From Phialocephala subalpina (Eukaryota; Ascomycota; Leotiomycetes; Helotiales; Mollisiaceae), in NCBI GenBank assembly GCA_900073065.1, contig FJOG01000019.1, positions 403,326-467,325 of the forward strand: a stretch of DNA of 64,000 nucleotides. Direction: 5' to 3'. Under the pieces are notes generated by a model that was not told where the DNA came from, searched no databases, and worked only from the letters and a program-made list of their open reading frames with translations. This document shows, in pieces, positions 46,050 to 60,024 of the stretch. Made by a program: the position numbers and the translations under genes. The first letter of the stretch is position 1. The number at the start of each line of letters is the position of its first letter.

Positions 46050-46358
46050 TTAAGCTTTAGGATATTTAGAGAGCATGTTTGCGAAATAGTATACCAACTC
46101 GTCAAACTGGCCTTCCAAATGGTTTTGGTGCTCTCGTGTGTGGTAATTGTGATATAGGAATCGCTTTGAGCCCTCGGGCTCCGTGTTGAAAGAAGCTTGT
46201 CGGAGAAATGGGTATACGAATTCGGGTAATATGGGAGGCCTTGTTGAACACCTGTGGGTCAGGAAATGATTTGGATGCTCTCTATCGTCCAGTAACCATG
46301 GTGGGTTTTCGGGACTGGGTGCGGTAGAGGGCGATGGACAAAATGGCACATACTTCAT
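46050..46358 (-). CDS. small hypothetical protein, 102 residues
   Basis: An ATG at 46358 opens a frame reading MKYVPFCPSPSTAPSPENPP and ending FDELVYYFANMLSKYPKA. No family is recognised. It lies just past the 3' end of a 2EXR gene on the same strand. It may be a chance ORF or a small gene. Confidence 0.3.
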   Translation of the reverse strand: MKYVPFCPSPSTAPSPENPPWLLDDREHPNHFLTHRCSTRPPILPEFVYPFLRQASFNTEPEGSKRFLYHNYHTREHQNHLEGQFDELVYYFANMLSKYPKA

Positions 46359-46507
46359 TGTGTTTTGTGATCATTTCGTACTATTGGGAGACAGACAGTA
46401 TATTTGCGAATTGCACTGAACCTAATAAGTTTCACTCCCCTGATACAGGTAATATTTCCTATATACTCCAACATTACAATGTTCTCCAAGCTTCTTGATC
46501 CTGCCCA

Positions 46508-47900
46508 TCATTCCAGAAACAGAAGTGCAAGCACACCATCTACCTCCTCAACATCCGGAACAGTGCCCTCGCAATCCTCACCGGCATCCGAATTCTCCAA
46601 ATAGGCAAGGTCGGATGCTGTGAGAAGTCTCCCATCCCTGTCGCACTGCAGTTCACAACAAAAATGTCCCAATCTCATGAAGTAGCTCGTAGGCATTGGA
46701 GCTGGCCTCTTCGTGAAGTATGAAACCCCAGACCAATTTGAGTCTTTGGGCTTCAGCCAGGTGATTTGTTCCCTCTTCTTGACATGTCGCAGCTTCCCAG
46801 GTAGAGTGATCTTGAGATCAAAGTCTGGCCAGCTTCGTTCGTCTGTTGGCGTTTCTTTCCAGAAAAGGGCTTCGAGATCGCGAATCACTTGTGGTAGTCT
46901 GTCTATACTTTCTAGCTCCGACGGAGTGAGCTCTGGTCCCCGGCTCTTGGGCTTGAGCTGGCGCATGATCAGGTCGCGGAAATTATCATCAACCGTGACT
47001 AGGTGATATGAAACAGCTCCGGAGTCTTTGAGGCCTTCTGCTCCAATGACAAAGGTCAAGGCCTCCAGGTTAGGACAACCTGCGATATATTCCCAATGCG
47101 GTCCAAATTTCTGCTTGAAACCCATCGATGCATAGTCAAAGGAGAGCGCCAAGTTCCGGATCTGCGAGACGTCAATCCAGGTGTTATGTGACTGCAAGAT
47201 TGATACGTTGCTTAAGGTCAAGAATAGTGTGTCTCGATACTTGTCGAAGTAGCTATAGTGAGGAACTATTGTGACGCCTCCAAGATCCGAGCGTTCATTC
47301 TCCACGTCTGAATCCCACAAACTTGCTATCGAGCTGCCGATCAACTCGAACTTGATGTAGGATTCCTTGAAGATTTGCGAAGCTTCGTGACAAATCATTT
47401 GATAGTTGAGTAAGGTAGTATCCACTACTCGAGGAGACGAACACCCATCCATCGGCTCAATGTAGTCATGTAGAACATCATCAAATCTCGACTGTCGAAA
47501 ACGTTGGTGCAAAATTCGAGGGGCTGGTAAAGCGTGCTTCCAGACCTTTCGCCGGAGCTCGAGAGGCAATTGGGGAAAGCATTCGAACCGAGGTGCAAAC
47601 GTCTGTTCTTCATGCCATTTCACTTCAATTTGCGGGATGTAGTGGCCGTTCGCGCAAAAGAGTCTTGCAGGTTCCGTGATGTCCCAGTGCTCTATGGTGA
47701 TCAGCAGTCAGAATCAGTCGCAGTTGTAGATACTTACCATCGTTATAAACCAAATTTAATTGCAAAGTCTCATCAGAAATATCGTGTGAAATAGTGTTAT
47801 TCGGCCCTTTGGGGAAGCAGTCCAAGCAATCCATGACATGCTGATGTCGCCATTCCGATGGCGTTTTCTCGTCCATGGATCTGAAGTTGAGATGCCGCAT
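46508..47900 (-). CDS. 2EXR domain protein 2
   Basis: Exon 1 (47900-47738) and exon 2 (47691-46508) join across a 46-nt intron to give 448 residues; the splice yields YNDEHWDITEPARLFCANGH. FECFPQLPLELRRKVWKHAL starts the 2EXR domain. YQMICHEASQIFKESYIKF is the conserved C-x-E-S-like second block. NLEALTFVIGAE is the third block, which fits the central LKSLT strand of the family. The C-terminal end is acidic. Function is unknown. It is the most complete of the three local members and is close in layout to the broken third copy. Confidence 0.82.
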
Positions 47901-48246
47901 GACAGCTCAGCCTTGTGTCAATTTTAAATCCAAGAGTTCTGATGGAGCTGGAGAGTGCGATAATGTTTCGTTAATACTTGCAAGGAGGTGGTCAAGCATA
48001 TTTGGTGGGAGGTGTACGATCACACGCCGTGCCTAGTACGGTAAACCATACCACACAACTGTGTTGTGCTACCCTGTCAAGCCACAGCAGGGTTGACGGT
48101 GCTCTTTTTGGTCTCCTCTGGAAACTTACTGACTTGAGAGGAATGTCACGGTAGACGTATAGAATCATAGAATAGAAGTCCAGTATCATTCTTTGAGTTG
48201 ACTAGGGATTCCTCACAATGCTCCCTGCTCCAGCAGTGGCCAAAGC

Positions 48247-48600
48247 TCACGAGGATCCTCCTACACGCCAGAATCGAAGCTCCCAAGCTTGAACACCCAT
48301 ACACTGTCCCGTGTAAGGTCTCGCATACACCAATGGCCGCTCACCAAGCAATCTTCCCTCCATCAGATCCTCGATGGGGTTATTCTCGTCGTAGCTTGCG
48401 ACCAAGGTACCGTCGCAGGTGCAGAGAGCCTCGCAATCCAGCTCACCAAGGTAAATTCCGTGATGGTACGACCGATCGAAGGATTCCAATACCGGCTGCT
48501 CAGCCCAGAAGACTACCTGTGAGTACTTTGATTGTTTTTGGAGTAGAAAAAAACGGCTTCGTAGGTCCAAGTGACGGACAATGACCGAAGATCCTACCAT
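48247..48600 (-). CDS. hypothetical ORF, 117 residues
   Basis: From ATG at 48600: MVGSSVIVRHLDLRSRFFLL, then GELDCEALCTCDGTLVASYD. A canonical acceptor (TCACAG) at 48522 could instead make the second half a separate exon of an upstream gene. No family is recognised, so confidence is low. Confidence 0.3.
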   Translation of the reverse strand: MVGSSVIVRHLDLRSRFFLLQKQSKYSQVVFWAEQPVLESFDRSYHHGIYLGELDCEALCTCDGTLVASYDENNPIEDLMEGRLLGERPLVYARPYTGQCMGVQAWELRFWRVGGSS

Positions 48601-49472
48601 GCATTGCCGCCTTAACTTCTAGACTTCGCAAGTGCTTCGAAGAAGATTCGGAGTAAACCTCTCTGAAATTTTGTTTGATTTGATGGGACTTGTGCTCATA
48701 ATGTCTGAGCTGTCGCGTTCTGACTTGGAGTCAAATAAGCTCCACTTCCGGAAAGTGCTGTCTCGGGAAGCATGGATGTAAAGTCGTCTTTGATCTCAAA
48801 TAGAATCTCCTTGTAATGCCAACTAGTACATGAATTCCATCTTCCAAGGGCGACAGTCAAAGACTTGAGGTTGAGCAGATTGAGGAGGTGTTCCGGTTTG
48901 CCTGAGAATCTTGGCAATCCTGGAACTGGACGCGTCTGTAGTTTATTGCTAGGTAACGTATACGCAGACTGCTGTGATCCATAGTAAGGTTTGTAGAAGG
49001 CAGCTTATCCAAGTCCGCGGCATCCACAATGAAAGTGTCGCGTTTATAGTCGATGTACGTATGCGTTTGGGTGATTTCATCCGATTCAGAAAACTCGGCG
49101 TATTCCAGATATCTGTCTGGTTCAGAGCTCTCACGGCGTCAGCGCCTTCCGGAATGTTAAATTTTCTTTCAATATCATCGTCCCCATCCTCAACTTCGCC
49201 AACGCTCCCACCGCTGTCTTCATCGTCGTCCCCATGGTCGCCTATGTTAAGAGTGGTATCGGAATTCGAGGGTGGGTCACCATGAGCCAGATCATCGTCG
49301 TCCGAACTAGTCAGCACATTGGGAACCCCGGCGTAATTTTCATCGAAAACTTCGCTCGACTCTCGGCAGGTGGGCTTCAATGTCAGCATCAGCTGCTGCC
49401 ACTGATGCCCGGTGGGTCGTTCCAATCGTAGGGCAAGGGATTTGACTGGTCAAAGTCTTCGACTCCATCACC

Positions 49473-49480
49473 CAAAATCG
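49473..49480. repeat. target-site duplication, left copy
   Basis: CAAAATCG immediately precedes the element; an identical copy follows it at 50135-50142. Confidence 0.95.
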
Positions 49481-50134
49481 CAGAGTGGCCAATAAGTCAG
49501 TTAACTGATTAGCTGACTGATGACTGATTATAATACGCCAATAATTTGGCCATTTTTATTAGCTCGGTCCGTCAGTTAAGTACTCGTCCAACCGATCATC
49601 AAATTATCAGTTGACAGCTTTTATTTTCGTGATTTTAGAGTACTTTTAAGTAGGATTTTTGGTGTTTTAGAGGGGTGTTTTGGCATTTTAGAGGGGGATT
49701 TCGGGTTGGAAAAACCTAATGGAAGGCCTCTAATTGGTTATTTTAAGCGAGCCAAAACACAAAAAAAGCCTTTTTTTCTCTAAGGCTTAAATCACGTGGC
49801 ATAAGCCACGTGCTTCTTTAGCCTTTGCTTTATATAGGCTGCATATGAAGGAGCTTCGCTCTTATCTTTAAAATGCATGCTCTATTATACTTTTTAATAA
49901 AAGAGTAAAGCGTTATAGCACTAAAGAGCGTTAAATAACTAGTAAAGGCGTAGTGCGATCGCTAGTTTAATGAATTTTGCTTGAAATCAATATATCCTCA
50001 AATTTTACCTCTAGCTTATCAGCTAACTGATCGGTTCATCATTTAAGTCAGTAAGTTGACCGGTTTTTCATCCGTCAATCAGTTGGCCATTTGGCCAACT
50101 GATTAACTGACTGACTGACGTATTGGCCACTCTG
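49481..50134. mobile_element. 654-bp non-autonomous hAT element
   Basis: The ends are inverted: CAGAGTGGCCAATAAGTCAG on the left and, read inward from the right, CAGAGTGGCCAATACGTCAG. A perfect 8-bp target duplication (CAAAATCG) flanks it. The CAGNGTGG-type end and the 8-bp duplication are marks of the hAT superfamily. Many short CAGT/ACTG subterminal repeats follow both ends, as expected for transposase binding. There is no transposase frame inside, so mobilisation would need a relative elsewhere. There is no strong AT bias of the kind seen in the Tc1 copy. Confidence 0.92.
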
Positions 50135-50142
50135 CAAAATCG
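50135..50142. repeat. target-site duplication, right copy
   Basis: CAAAATCG, identical to 49473-49480. Confidence 0.95.
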
Positions 50143-50921
50143 TGAGAAGTCGCGGATCCGGGAGATCATAAGCCCAAATTTTGCGGCGTAGCTCTACCGG
50201 GAGTTCTGGGAAACGATGGAAGGACTGATCGTCGTTGCGGCGCTCCAATGTCAATCGCACCCAGAGGCTGTTGTATGGGGCTTGAAAAGAGTTTTCCTGC
50301 ATCGTTGAACTATAGGTGGCGTGATAGTCCACTTTTCTGATGTTCATTAGCTTGTTATACGGAAGTCAGCGAAGCAAACCTACCATCGTTGAAGACTGGA
50401 CTTTGTGGAACGGAACTTCGAGAGTACCGCACTAAAACTGCGCGGGTATTTTGTATGTAGCTACAGAACAAGTTAGCTGGTATGAAGAGCTAAGTGGAAT
50501 ACTCGCATACCATCTCTAGGGACACAGTCTCCTTCCTCGTCATAGTCGAGCAAAGAGCACAGCATCATTTGCTCGTGGAAACAAGGCTTGTTAACAGGTT
50601 GCGACATTGCGAATATATTTCCTGTTATTGAAGGTTCGTAGAATTTTTGTTTGCGCAAGATAGCGAGAAGAGGTCGTCTAGATTTGAGGTCATGTGCGAG
50701 AAAGAAAGAGCCGTGAAAGAACTTCAAAGCCGTCTGGAAACACGAAATAGAGAACAACAAGCGAGGCCTTAGGGTCGGATAGCGGCAGAACTAGCCCCGA
50801 GAGACCTTCAATGTTCATCAAAACAATAGGTAACAGGTGACTAAGATCATGAGAGCATCGTTTTTGCAAGCTCGGTACCCCGCGGCAACTCTCACTCCTT
50901 CCCCAAACACCCTCTCCAAGC

Positions 50922-52576
50922 TCAGAGGCTCCCACCCGTCGACAAAAGCACTGGAATATTATCCCAATCCCACCCACTCAAAATCTTCCCAAACGGATAC
51001 CCCCTCGCATCAACCTCTTCAAAAACGCCTTTACACCACTTTACCTCCCTTCCGTCCTGATCCTTTTTCGAAAAAACCTGTTGTGCTATTCTCAGAGGGT
51101 GGAAGACGTTTTGCGGACCACGGGTGTGCATTTCCGGGGAGAGGAGGTATTGCATTGACTGAGCGATTTGAGTTGCTATTTCTAGGGAGCAGGTGAGGAG
51201 GGGTTGTTGACTTGGGGTGGTGGGGCTGGATGGGGATGGTTGGAGAATGGAAATGTTGTTGTGGATCCAGAGGAGGGCGGCCCAGTAGAAGAGGTGTATG
51301 CGAGCTATTTCGAAGGTTGGGAAGTGAAGTGACACTGGGAATATGTCCTCTAGCTCTATATTTGATTTGGTACAGAATATAGTCGCTGGTGTCTCCGTAT
51401 AGAGCTGTTCAGTAGATCTTCTAGAGAGCTCTTCGTAGAAGTTGTCCAGCTGGTTGTGGACATCCCAGTTCCGTCTCAGACATTCTATCCACTGCGAATC
51501 GATATCCTGTGAATTACTCTCTTTACTGATGCGTTCTGTAGCTTCAGCGAGTGTAGGTATCTTCGCCATGATGTCGAGAAGGTGATGGAAATCTGACTTC
51601 GGCATCGTCGTCCAGGGAATTGTGAGCCAGTCCTGGTCTGCCAGATACGTTGCTTTGCGGGTCGCCAGAGCATAAAGGATCTATTTTATTGGTTACTTTT
51701 TGTCTGGTGAGAGGGTAGTATGAGAGGAGAGGAAGCGACTTACTCCTGTAGGTCTAAATCCTTGAAAAAGCAGATGACCTGACTCCGAAACATGCATCTT
51801 CGGACCTCTCAATTGGAACAGTCTTGAAATCCCTTCAATGTGACTGATCCAACCATACGTAGTTTCTCCGGAAACTTCCAGCACCTGTCAAAGGTGTCAG
51901 CACATGAGCTTTGATGAAGCAGTTCGACCTCATGCCCTCACGTTCGAGAGACAAACCTCAAAAATTGACAAAGTCATACTAGCAGCAAGCGTCTGCTCCT
52001 GAAACACCAACTTCCCATTCGAGAGCACCTTCTGAAGCCCCTCCAAAGCCTTCCCATAGTTCGCTAGCCCTTCACGACGAAGAGTTTCATTACCGCTTTG
52101 GCGGCCTAGACGGACCATACTTAGGGCTGACATCGCTATATCGAAAGAGGAATTTGTTCCTTGGAGGGGAGCTAGGGCCTGGAGCCATGAGACTGGCGGT
52201 AGGTAGAAGAACAACGCTTCGATATTTGGTTGCTCTTGTGGCGTTTGCTCTTGACTCTCCCTCTTCCCCTCTTCACCAACAACATCGCTATAAATGATAG
52301 CACTCGGCTGCGTGATAGGTGCAAGAGGTTGTGTCCTCGCAAGCAAGGTATCGTGATCAAGAGCGCTCAAGTTCTTGAAATGACGATCTCGTTGGTAGCC
52401 ACCACATACTCTTTTCCCTTTCCTGCATTGACCACACGATGGTCTTTCTCCATCACACTTTTACCATTAGCCAATACCCCAGACTCGAAGGCATAACAAA
52501 GAGTGGGGACGCATACCTTTACTTTCCTTTTCCTGCAAGTATTGCACCCTTGAGACTTCCCTGCGACTCCAACCAT
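50922..52576 (-). CDS. Zn(II)2Cys6 transcription factor (Fungal_trans_2 type)
   Basis: Four exons (52576-52517, 52457-51957, 51884-51744, 51680-50922), all in phase 0, give 486 residues. The zinc cluster GCNTCRKRKVK / CDGERPSCGQCRKGKRVCGG is completed across intron 1. The regulatory part reads AALFFYLPPVS-like text, LSNGKLVFQEQTLAASMTLS, GWISHIEGISRLFQLRGP and FEIARIHLFYWAALLWIHNN. This order is typical of the PF11951 group. The C-terminus, EVDARGYPFGKILSGWDWD, is also family-like. It is followed by the broken 2EXR gene on the same strand. Targets are unknown. Confidence 0.88.
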
Positions 52577-53487
52577 CCTAATCTGATCAGATTTGAAAGC
52601 AAGTAGAAGCTCGAATCTTGTTGCCTCTTTGGGAACGAAACGATAATATAACAGGATCGGAGTTAGGTACTACCGGTGCTGACGAGGTGCCAAGAGCACA
52701 GCCACAATAGCCGTCCAATTGGCATGTGTGATTCGGGAGCTTGATTCCGCCAGTCCGGCTTGCCAAGCAAATCATGGATAATTGCCGGAGGGGGTTTGAG
52801 GTTGAGGCACGTCTTCGAGCTCTGGACCCTGAAATAGCGAATATACGACTCGACCAATGAGAAAATGACTACAAGTTTGAGATTTGTTGAAAAGCGACGA
52901 CATACGATGAAAATAATTGTTCGCGTATTTAATCAAGGTTCAAACAGAGATTGACAGTGGAAGCAATACTTCTCATTACCACGTTTAAAGAATTGAGCCC
53001 CTAAAGCAGACAAATACAGGAATCGACAAAGTCTTCCATTCTGCGCGTGCGTGAGAAACCTTGCTTGACGATCAAGAGAACTGTTCGAACGATTTCTGAA
53101 TGCCAAACAAAAGCCGATTGTGCTGTGTAAAAGTCTTGCGCGCCACCAGAGATAGCGAATTGAGCTCCCAAAGGAGACGAACTTGCCGAGGGAAAAGGGG
53201 TTCTCCGTCCTGCATGTGTAAGAAATCTTGATTGCATCGTACGGAGCAGGGTACCTGCATACAAACATGATCTTTCCAAATTCTAATGTCGACGAGATGA
53301 CATTTCTTCTCTCCCCCTCTTTGCTCTACTCTGCTGAGCCCATACCCCATCGCGAACAACCTCATGCCGTTAAGACAGACAACCCTATTCCCAACGCCAC
53401 CAATGCCGCAAATTCGCAATGCACCCAATATCGAGCATAGCAACCAACATCGTACCCAATCCACTCGCAATCAAGTCATCGACGACA
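52577..53487. other. intergenic; no supported gene
   Basis: Contains the regulator's promoter and the 3' flank of the Ytp1-like gene. A minus frame at 52663-52857 (ESYIRYFRVQSSKT...) is isolated and unassigned. Confidence 0.5.
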
Positions 53488-55380
53488 TCATGATCCACCC
53501 TTCCTCAACCTCCACCTCTCCTCCCTCCTCCCCGCCCACCAACTCAAAACAAACAACCCCATACCCCAAGCCATCAACGCCGCAACACATCCCATACCGA
53601 GAGTAGCAACCAGCATTGCATTCAATCCATTCGCGATTACCGCATCGACTGTGTCTCTGTTCTGCTCTCAATCATCAGCCCCATCCTCCCAAGCATTCTT
53701 GGAAACGTGGAAAGGAAGAACTTACACTAGCCATCAACATAACCCCTCCACCCATCAAATAAAACCCCACCACAATCTCAGATGGCAACCTTGTCGCCTC
53801 AATCGTTTTCGGTGGCGAGATATAAATCAGAAGATAAGTGACACATCTCGCAGCCGCTGCTCCAGCGAGGAAGTTTCCAACCCATTTATGCATCATCGTC
53901 GCTTCTATGCTTCCCTGGTGGTGTCCTGCTAGAACTGTGCCTAGGATGAGGAGGATCAGGGTGGGGAGGGGGTTGAGTGAGTACCCTGGTTGGAGGGTCT
54001 GCTTGCTTTCTTGGATTCGGGAATGAGGTGGTGATTGAGCATCTGGGGAAGCTCGAAAGGTAGTGGTTTCAACCATCATGCCGCACTAGAATCTTTTGTC
54101 AAAAACCAGATGTTGAAGAGGGGGAGAGAGAACTCACCAAACCACCACCAATAAACAACAAACTAATAGCAACATGTTCGAAATCCTGCGGTGACCATTC
54201 CCCTCCCCACGCTGAAAGGTGTTCCAGAAACACATTTGAAATCCCATAGGCCAGAATCAAGAAACATTCCACTCCTTCCATCGTTATTGAATTCTTCCAA
54301 TTCTGAGATTGAGGGGTAGGGGTGAGTTTGAGGTTCCAAGCCCAGCCAAGATGAGCGAAACAGCCTATCCAGCGAGAGAAAGTGACGAGACCGTAGATGA
54401 AGAAGACGCCGCCTTTAATGAAGTGGGCTAGGCCGTTGAAGATGTGTTTTCCGTGCTAGATAATCCGTCAGTTCGAAGGTGTTTAAGCATTTTAGTTGTG
54501 TAAACTTACGAATATCCCAGCCATGGTGACGATCCCGGTGCAGATAGCTACCAAAACGAGGATAGCCAACACGACATTGAATATTGTGGAGATGATGTCG
54601 AGAACTGGAACGAGTCGATTCGAACCAACAACATTGCCCCACCTCCGCATCCAAGACATGGGCTGGCCATATCGTCGTGCAATCGATGAGCGTCGGCGCG
54701 GAAGAGGCACATCGAACAATGTCTCGGAGTCTGTCCCATTTGAGCTTGTCCCATCTTCGCCGCAGCAAATCGATAATCGAGGAGATACAGCTTCTACGTC
54801 TTCATGGCACGTTGAGTTGTTGAAGCTGGTCCTAGCCTCCGAGATTGGGATGAATGGTGTCCTTTCGCCGTTCTCACCAGAGCGTGTTTTGCGAGACTTG
54901 GATCTTGCGAAGCTCCTTGAAATCCGAAAGACGAATTGGAAGATAGCAATGCCAGTCAGTATCCACCCAAGGTTGTGATGCGTGTTGCCGGGATATAAAT
55001 CCGGAGTCTGGGAGTTATATGCCAAGCCGAAGATGATTCCGATTGTATGCAGCCCCAGGCAGAGTATCTGAGCTGGGTATGCCAGATTTGAGCGCGCGAG
55101 GTCGAGCACGAGATCTACAGAGATTAGTATCTCGCGAACATACAACACAGAGCTTCAGCTACTTACAAACTGGGAAGGCCCCAATCCAGCTCAGTGACAT
55201 GAGCGCGATGTGACTATGGAGGAGATTCGCTGCTGTTGGTTCACGAAAGTAACTCTCAGCAGGCAGAGGTCCAAACGTGGTATTCCCTCCTTCTATTTCC
55301 CGAGCGAAAAGATGATCTGCCATAGCAGGGACAATTGCACAAATAGCCACAACCACATGGGAAAGTCGAGACCGCCACAT
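53488..55380 (-). CDS. Ytp1-like multi-pass membrane protein
   Basis: Five exons (55380-55167, 55114-54510, 54455-54138, 54085-53726, 53661-53488) give 556 residues. The N-terminal hydrophobic stretch MWRSRLSHVVVAICAIVPAM looks like a signal peptide. HSHIALMSLSWIGAFPVYLV and LGLHTIGIIFGLAYN belong to the DUF2427 half. HGKHIFNGLAHFIKGGVFFI, GYGLVTFSRWIG-like text and the C-terminal membrane segments belong to the Ytp1 half. It is somewhat longer than the yeast protein because of a hydrophilic Arg/Ser-rich loop in exon 2 (about residues 120-220). Known relatives sit in organelle membranes, and their function is not established. Confidence 0.88.
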
Positions 55381-56334
55381 TTTGTGAGAAGCGGAGAGAG
55401 TGTGGAAGAGACGTGAAATGTCATTTGAAGAACAAGAACTACGAGTTGAGGAAAGACGTCCATAATGAAGAGAAATTGCATGTTGACATATATATGTATT
55501 GGAATCATTCAGACGCACAGAAGAATACATCACCATGAATACGTCCGACAATTCCGGTGCTTGGTCAGAGACACACGCAATACAAAGTCGTCGCATTCCC
55601 AATTCGCATCTTGCAACTCGGAATGGGCTCGATCGACTGCGTCTTGCTGGACGGATTATGCTGGAGAACCCGAGTGCTCAAATTAACGTTCGGGTTGCTG
55701 ATATTGGAATGAGGCTAGGCCGAGATAGGCGGCAAGTTGCGAAGTCGAGGAAGGCACGTGAGTGGGGCTCAGTGATGAGCTTCGAGTTCTCCTTGTCACA
55801 AAAGCTGTTGCCTTTTCGAAAGCGCTTATCGATGGCGTGGACTCAGGGAATAAAAAGATCGGCAACTTGGCATCCGGTACAGAATACTTCCAAATGTCCG
55901 TTTATGTTTGAAGTATTTTGGAGGCAAGAAAGTCTGTCGTCATGTTAGAAGTCATCCTGGGTAGAAGTATAGGAACATGTCAAACCAACCACTCGGACAT
56001 TATTTTCCACAGCTCGCGTCTTCGACATTGGGATATATATTCTCTGGCCACAGGGAATCCGTTCTTGATTGGAGCTCACCTCGTGAGGATGTATTCTTCC
56101 CTAGGAAATGCAGAGATCCTTGCTCGTCCCCAAGCATCCTCTCTAGGAGACTCCTAAACCCCAATTCCAGGTGCTACTTAGCACACAGAATGTGCCAAGA
56201 CCGATGGTAAACACAGCAATTACCTCCAAACAGGATGAAGACGACTACCACGATTCAAATGCAACGCGCAAGGGGATGCAGAATATGCACATCTCTGTAT
56301 TAAGTATCCCAACCTGAACTCCCGACGTGCATGC
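55381..56334. other. intergenic; one unsupported plus-strand ORF
   Basis: The frame 55535-55948 encodes 137 residues without a recognisable domain and was not accepted. It holds the promoter region of the Ytp1-like gene and the 3' flank of the mannosyltransferase gene. Confidence 0.45.
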
Positions 56335-58343
<2,009 letters not shown>

Positions 58344-59329
58344 ATGAACACTCCAGCAGCTATGAAGACACCAGCTCCTACGAGGCCTGACTGTGGTAAG
58401 ACTCCCGCTACCGCCAGAGAGGCCGAGTCACCAGGTCTGTTCGTTCGACCCAACCAAGAAAGAACTGGCCCCTCGACCAATGGACCGGCTGCGAGAGCCC
58501 AAGGACGACCGCCTCGCAGAGCCCCTGCAGTGAACAGAGAGAACTCTCCGGACTTTGAGATTGTAAGAGTAGAAAAGCGAGATGCAGCCGCAATGACTGG
58601 AGGAGAAGAAGGAATTAGGAAGCCAAAAAAGCCAAAGTCAAACCCCAATCTCGCGTAAGTATCTGCACCCTGTGAACCAACCTTCAGAAGCTAACACCAC
58701 TCAGGATGCCAGATGCTGAAATGGTTTCGATATTAGTTGGCCCCGAAGAATTGAAGTTTAGCGTTCCACGACATGTGATCACTCACTACTCCACGTACTT
58801 TGAAGATCAATTCAACAACCACGAGTCGGCTCACGGCGAAACAAAGATTCTGCGCGTCAAGGAAGTTGATGATCAGGTCTTCGGCTTGTTTGTTCATTGG
58901 AACTATTTCCAAGTGATTGAGCACACTGCACGCGCCACCGAGCCAGCCAGGGGACCGGAGCTGATGGAGCTTGCAAAGCTGTGGACTGCGGCCGGAGAGT
59001 GGAATGTTCCCACGCTCCAGAACGAAGCTATGGGAATGCTCCTCAAGATGATCATCAACCCAAACTTGCCAATTGAGAGAGGCGCGCCAATCTGGGAGTT
59101 CTTCAAGTTTGCATACGGTGCACAGGGACGTGCGCCACTCAAGAGTCTCTCAATCGAAAAGGTGGTGAGAATTGCGCCAAGACTCGTACCTCTGAGACAA
59201 CGAGTGGACGACTTCCCAAAAGGCTTGTTCGTCGATATGACGGCGCGTCTTGTCAGGGATGTTGGACGGCTGAGAGCCCGACCTGATCCTGAGCTTGGCC
59301 TATTCCTTGTCAGGGAAAACGACGAGTGA
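58344..59329 (+). CDS. BTB/POZ domain protein
   Basis: Exons 58344-58654 and 58705-59329 (50-nt intron) give 311 residues. The first ~100 residues are proline-rich, basic and probably disordered. Then DAEMVSILVGPEELKFSVPRHVI and LTHYSTYFEDQFN-like text match the BTB fold start (ligand text V-V-L-x-F-VHK replaced by fungal variants). ETKILRVKEVDDQVFGLFVHWNYFQ is the middle of the domain. The C-terminal half is helical. Fungal BTB proteins of this kind are very common and mostly uncharacterised; some bind Cul3, but no BACK or Kelch part is seen. Confidence 0.8.
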
Positions 59330-60024
59330 GGACGATCTCCAAATCCATCACGGTCTTTCGACCCTTCACATTACTCGGGTTCACTGACTGGGGCTTCGAA
59401 CTCCGCCATCGACGTTAAACGAATCTGGTTCGACTTTGGTTGGAACTGACAGACGACATCGACGGCAAAATATGGTTACCATTCATTCACAACATTTGCT
59501 AAGGACTTTCATATTGCCAGATGCCTCTTCTTCACACCGCATTTCATGGGGATCATGGTTTGATCTTGATCATTGTGTTCATGCCTTGCCTTGAGTTTCG
59601 GCGGTAACACCTCGCAGACTCTCTCTTCTTCACTAAAAAAAACATTTACGGGTTCATGGTTTCATCGCGATCATTACGTCCATGGGCTGGCCAGCGGCGC
59701 CGGCAGGAAACGTTTCGCGGGATTTCTGCTTCGCATTAAATATCACGGCGAGATGGGGAAATGGGAAATCGTTCTTGTAACCAAGGTTACTCATACATTC
59801 TGCTTTGTGGCTTCTACTTTCCAATACGAATATCGCTAAGTGGTTGCAGAGTCTTCAACGTCATTGCGGTGGCATGACGAGGCAAGCCGTGAGATGGATC
59901 GCAATCACATGTTGTGAGAACACAACGGACAACGACGAAGATCACGAGCGACAAGATTGTGCCGATCAAACTTGGGACATTACGGGCCTCGGAATGTCAT
60001 TCATTCATCTGATCATTAAGTATT
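59330..60024. other. intergenic 3' region between convergent genes
   Basis: No gene is supported. Both flanking genes end here. Confidence 0.55.

Larger units (their letters stand above)
48696..50607 (-). pseudogene. 2EXR domain protein 3, broken by a hAT element and frameshifts
   Basis: Exons 50607-50511 (MSQPVNKPCFHEQMMLCSLL) and 50431-50384 (RYSRSSVPQSPVFND) splice cleanly to exon 3 at 50336 (EKWTITPP), parallel to 2EXR protein 2. A frameshift follows near 50280-50300. Then SFHRFPELPVELRRKIWAYD (2EXR) runs into the element at 50134. Beyond it the gene continues (GDGVEDFDQ, then LKPTCRESSEVFDENY, TFIVDAADLDKLPSTNLTMD, LKSLTVALGRWN), but only with at least two more frame changes. It ends near 48696. 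It is not expected to make a functional protein. Confidence 0.85.

Noticed and set aside
46404..46604. plus-strand ORF with Ser/Thr-rich text
   Set aside because: It overlaps the 3' end of the 2EXR gene in antisense and has no support.
52663..52857. minus-strand frame ESYIRYFRVQSS...
   Set aside because: It has regulator-like flavour but no start, splice context or continuation.
55499..55948. plus-strand ORF of 149 codons
   Set aside because: It starts at a TTG, has no recognisable domain, and lies in the promoter region of the Ytp1-like gene; probably chance.
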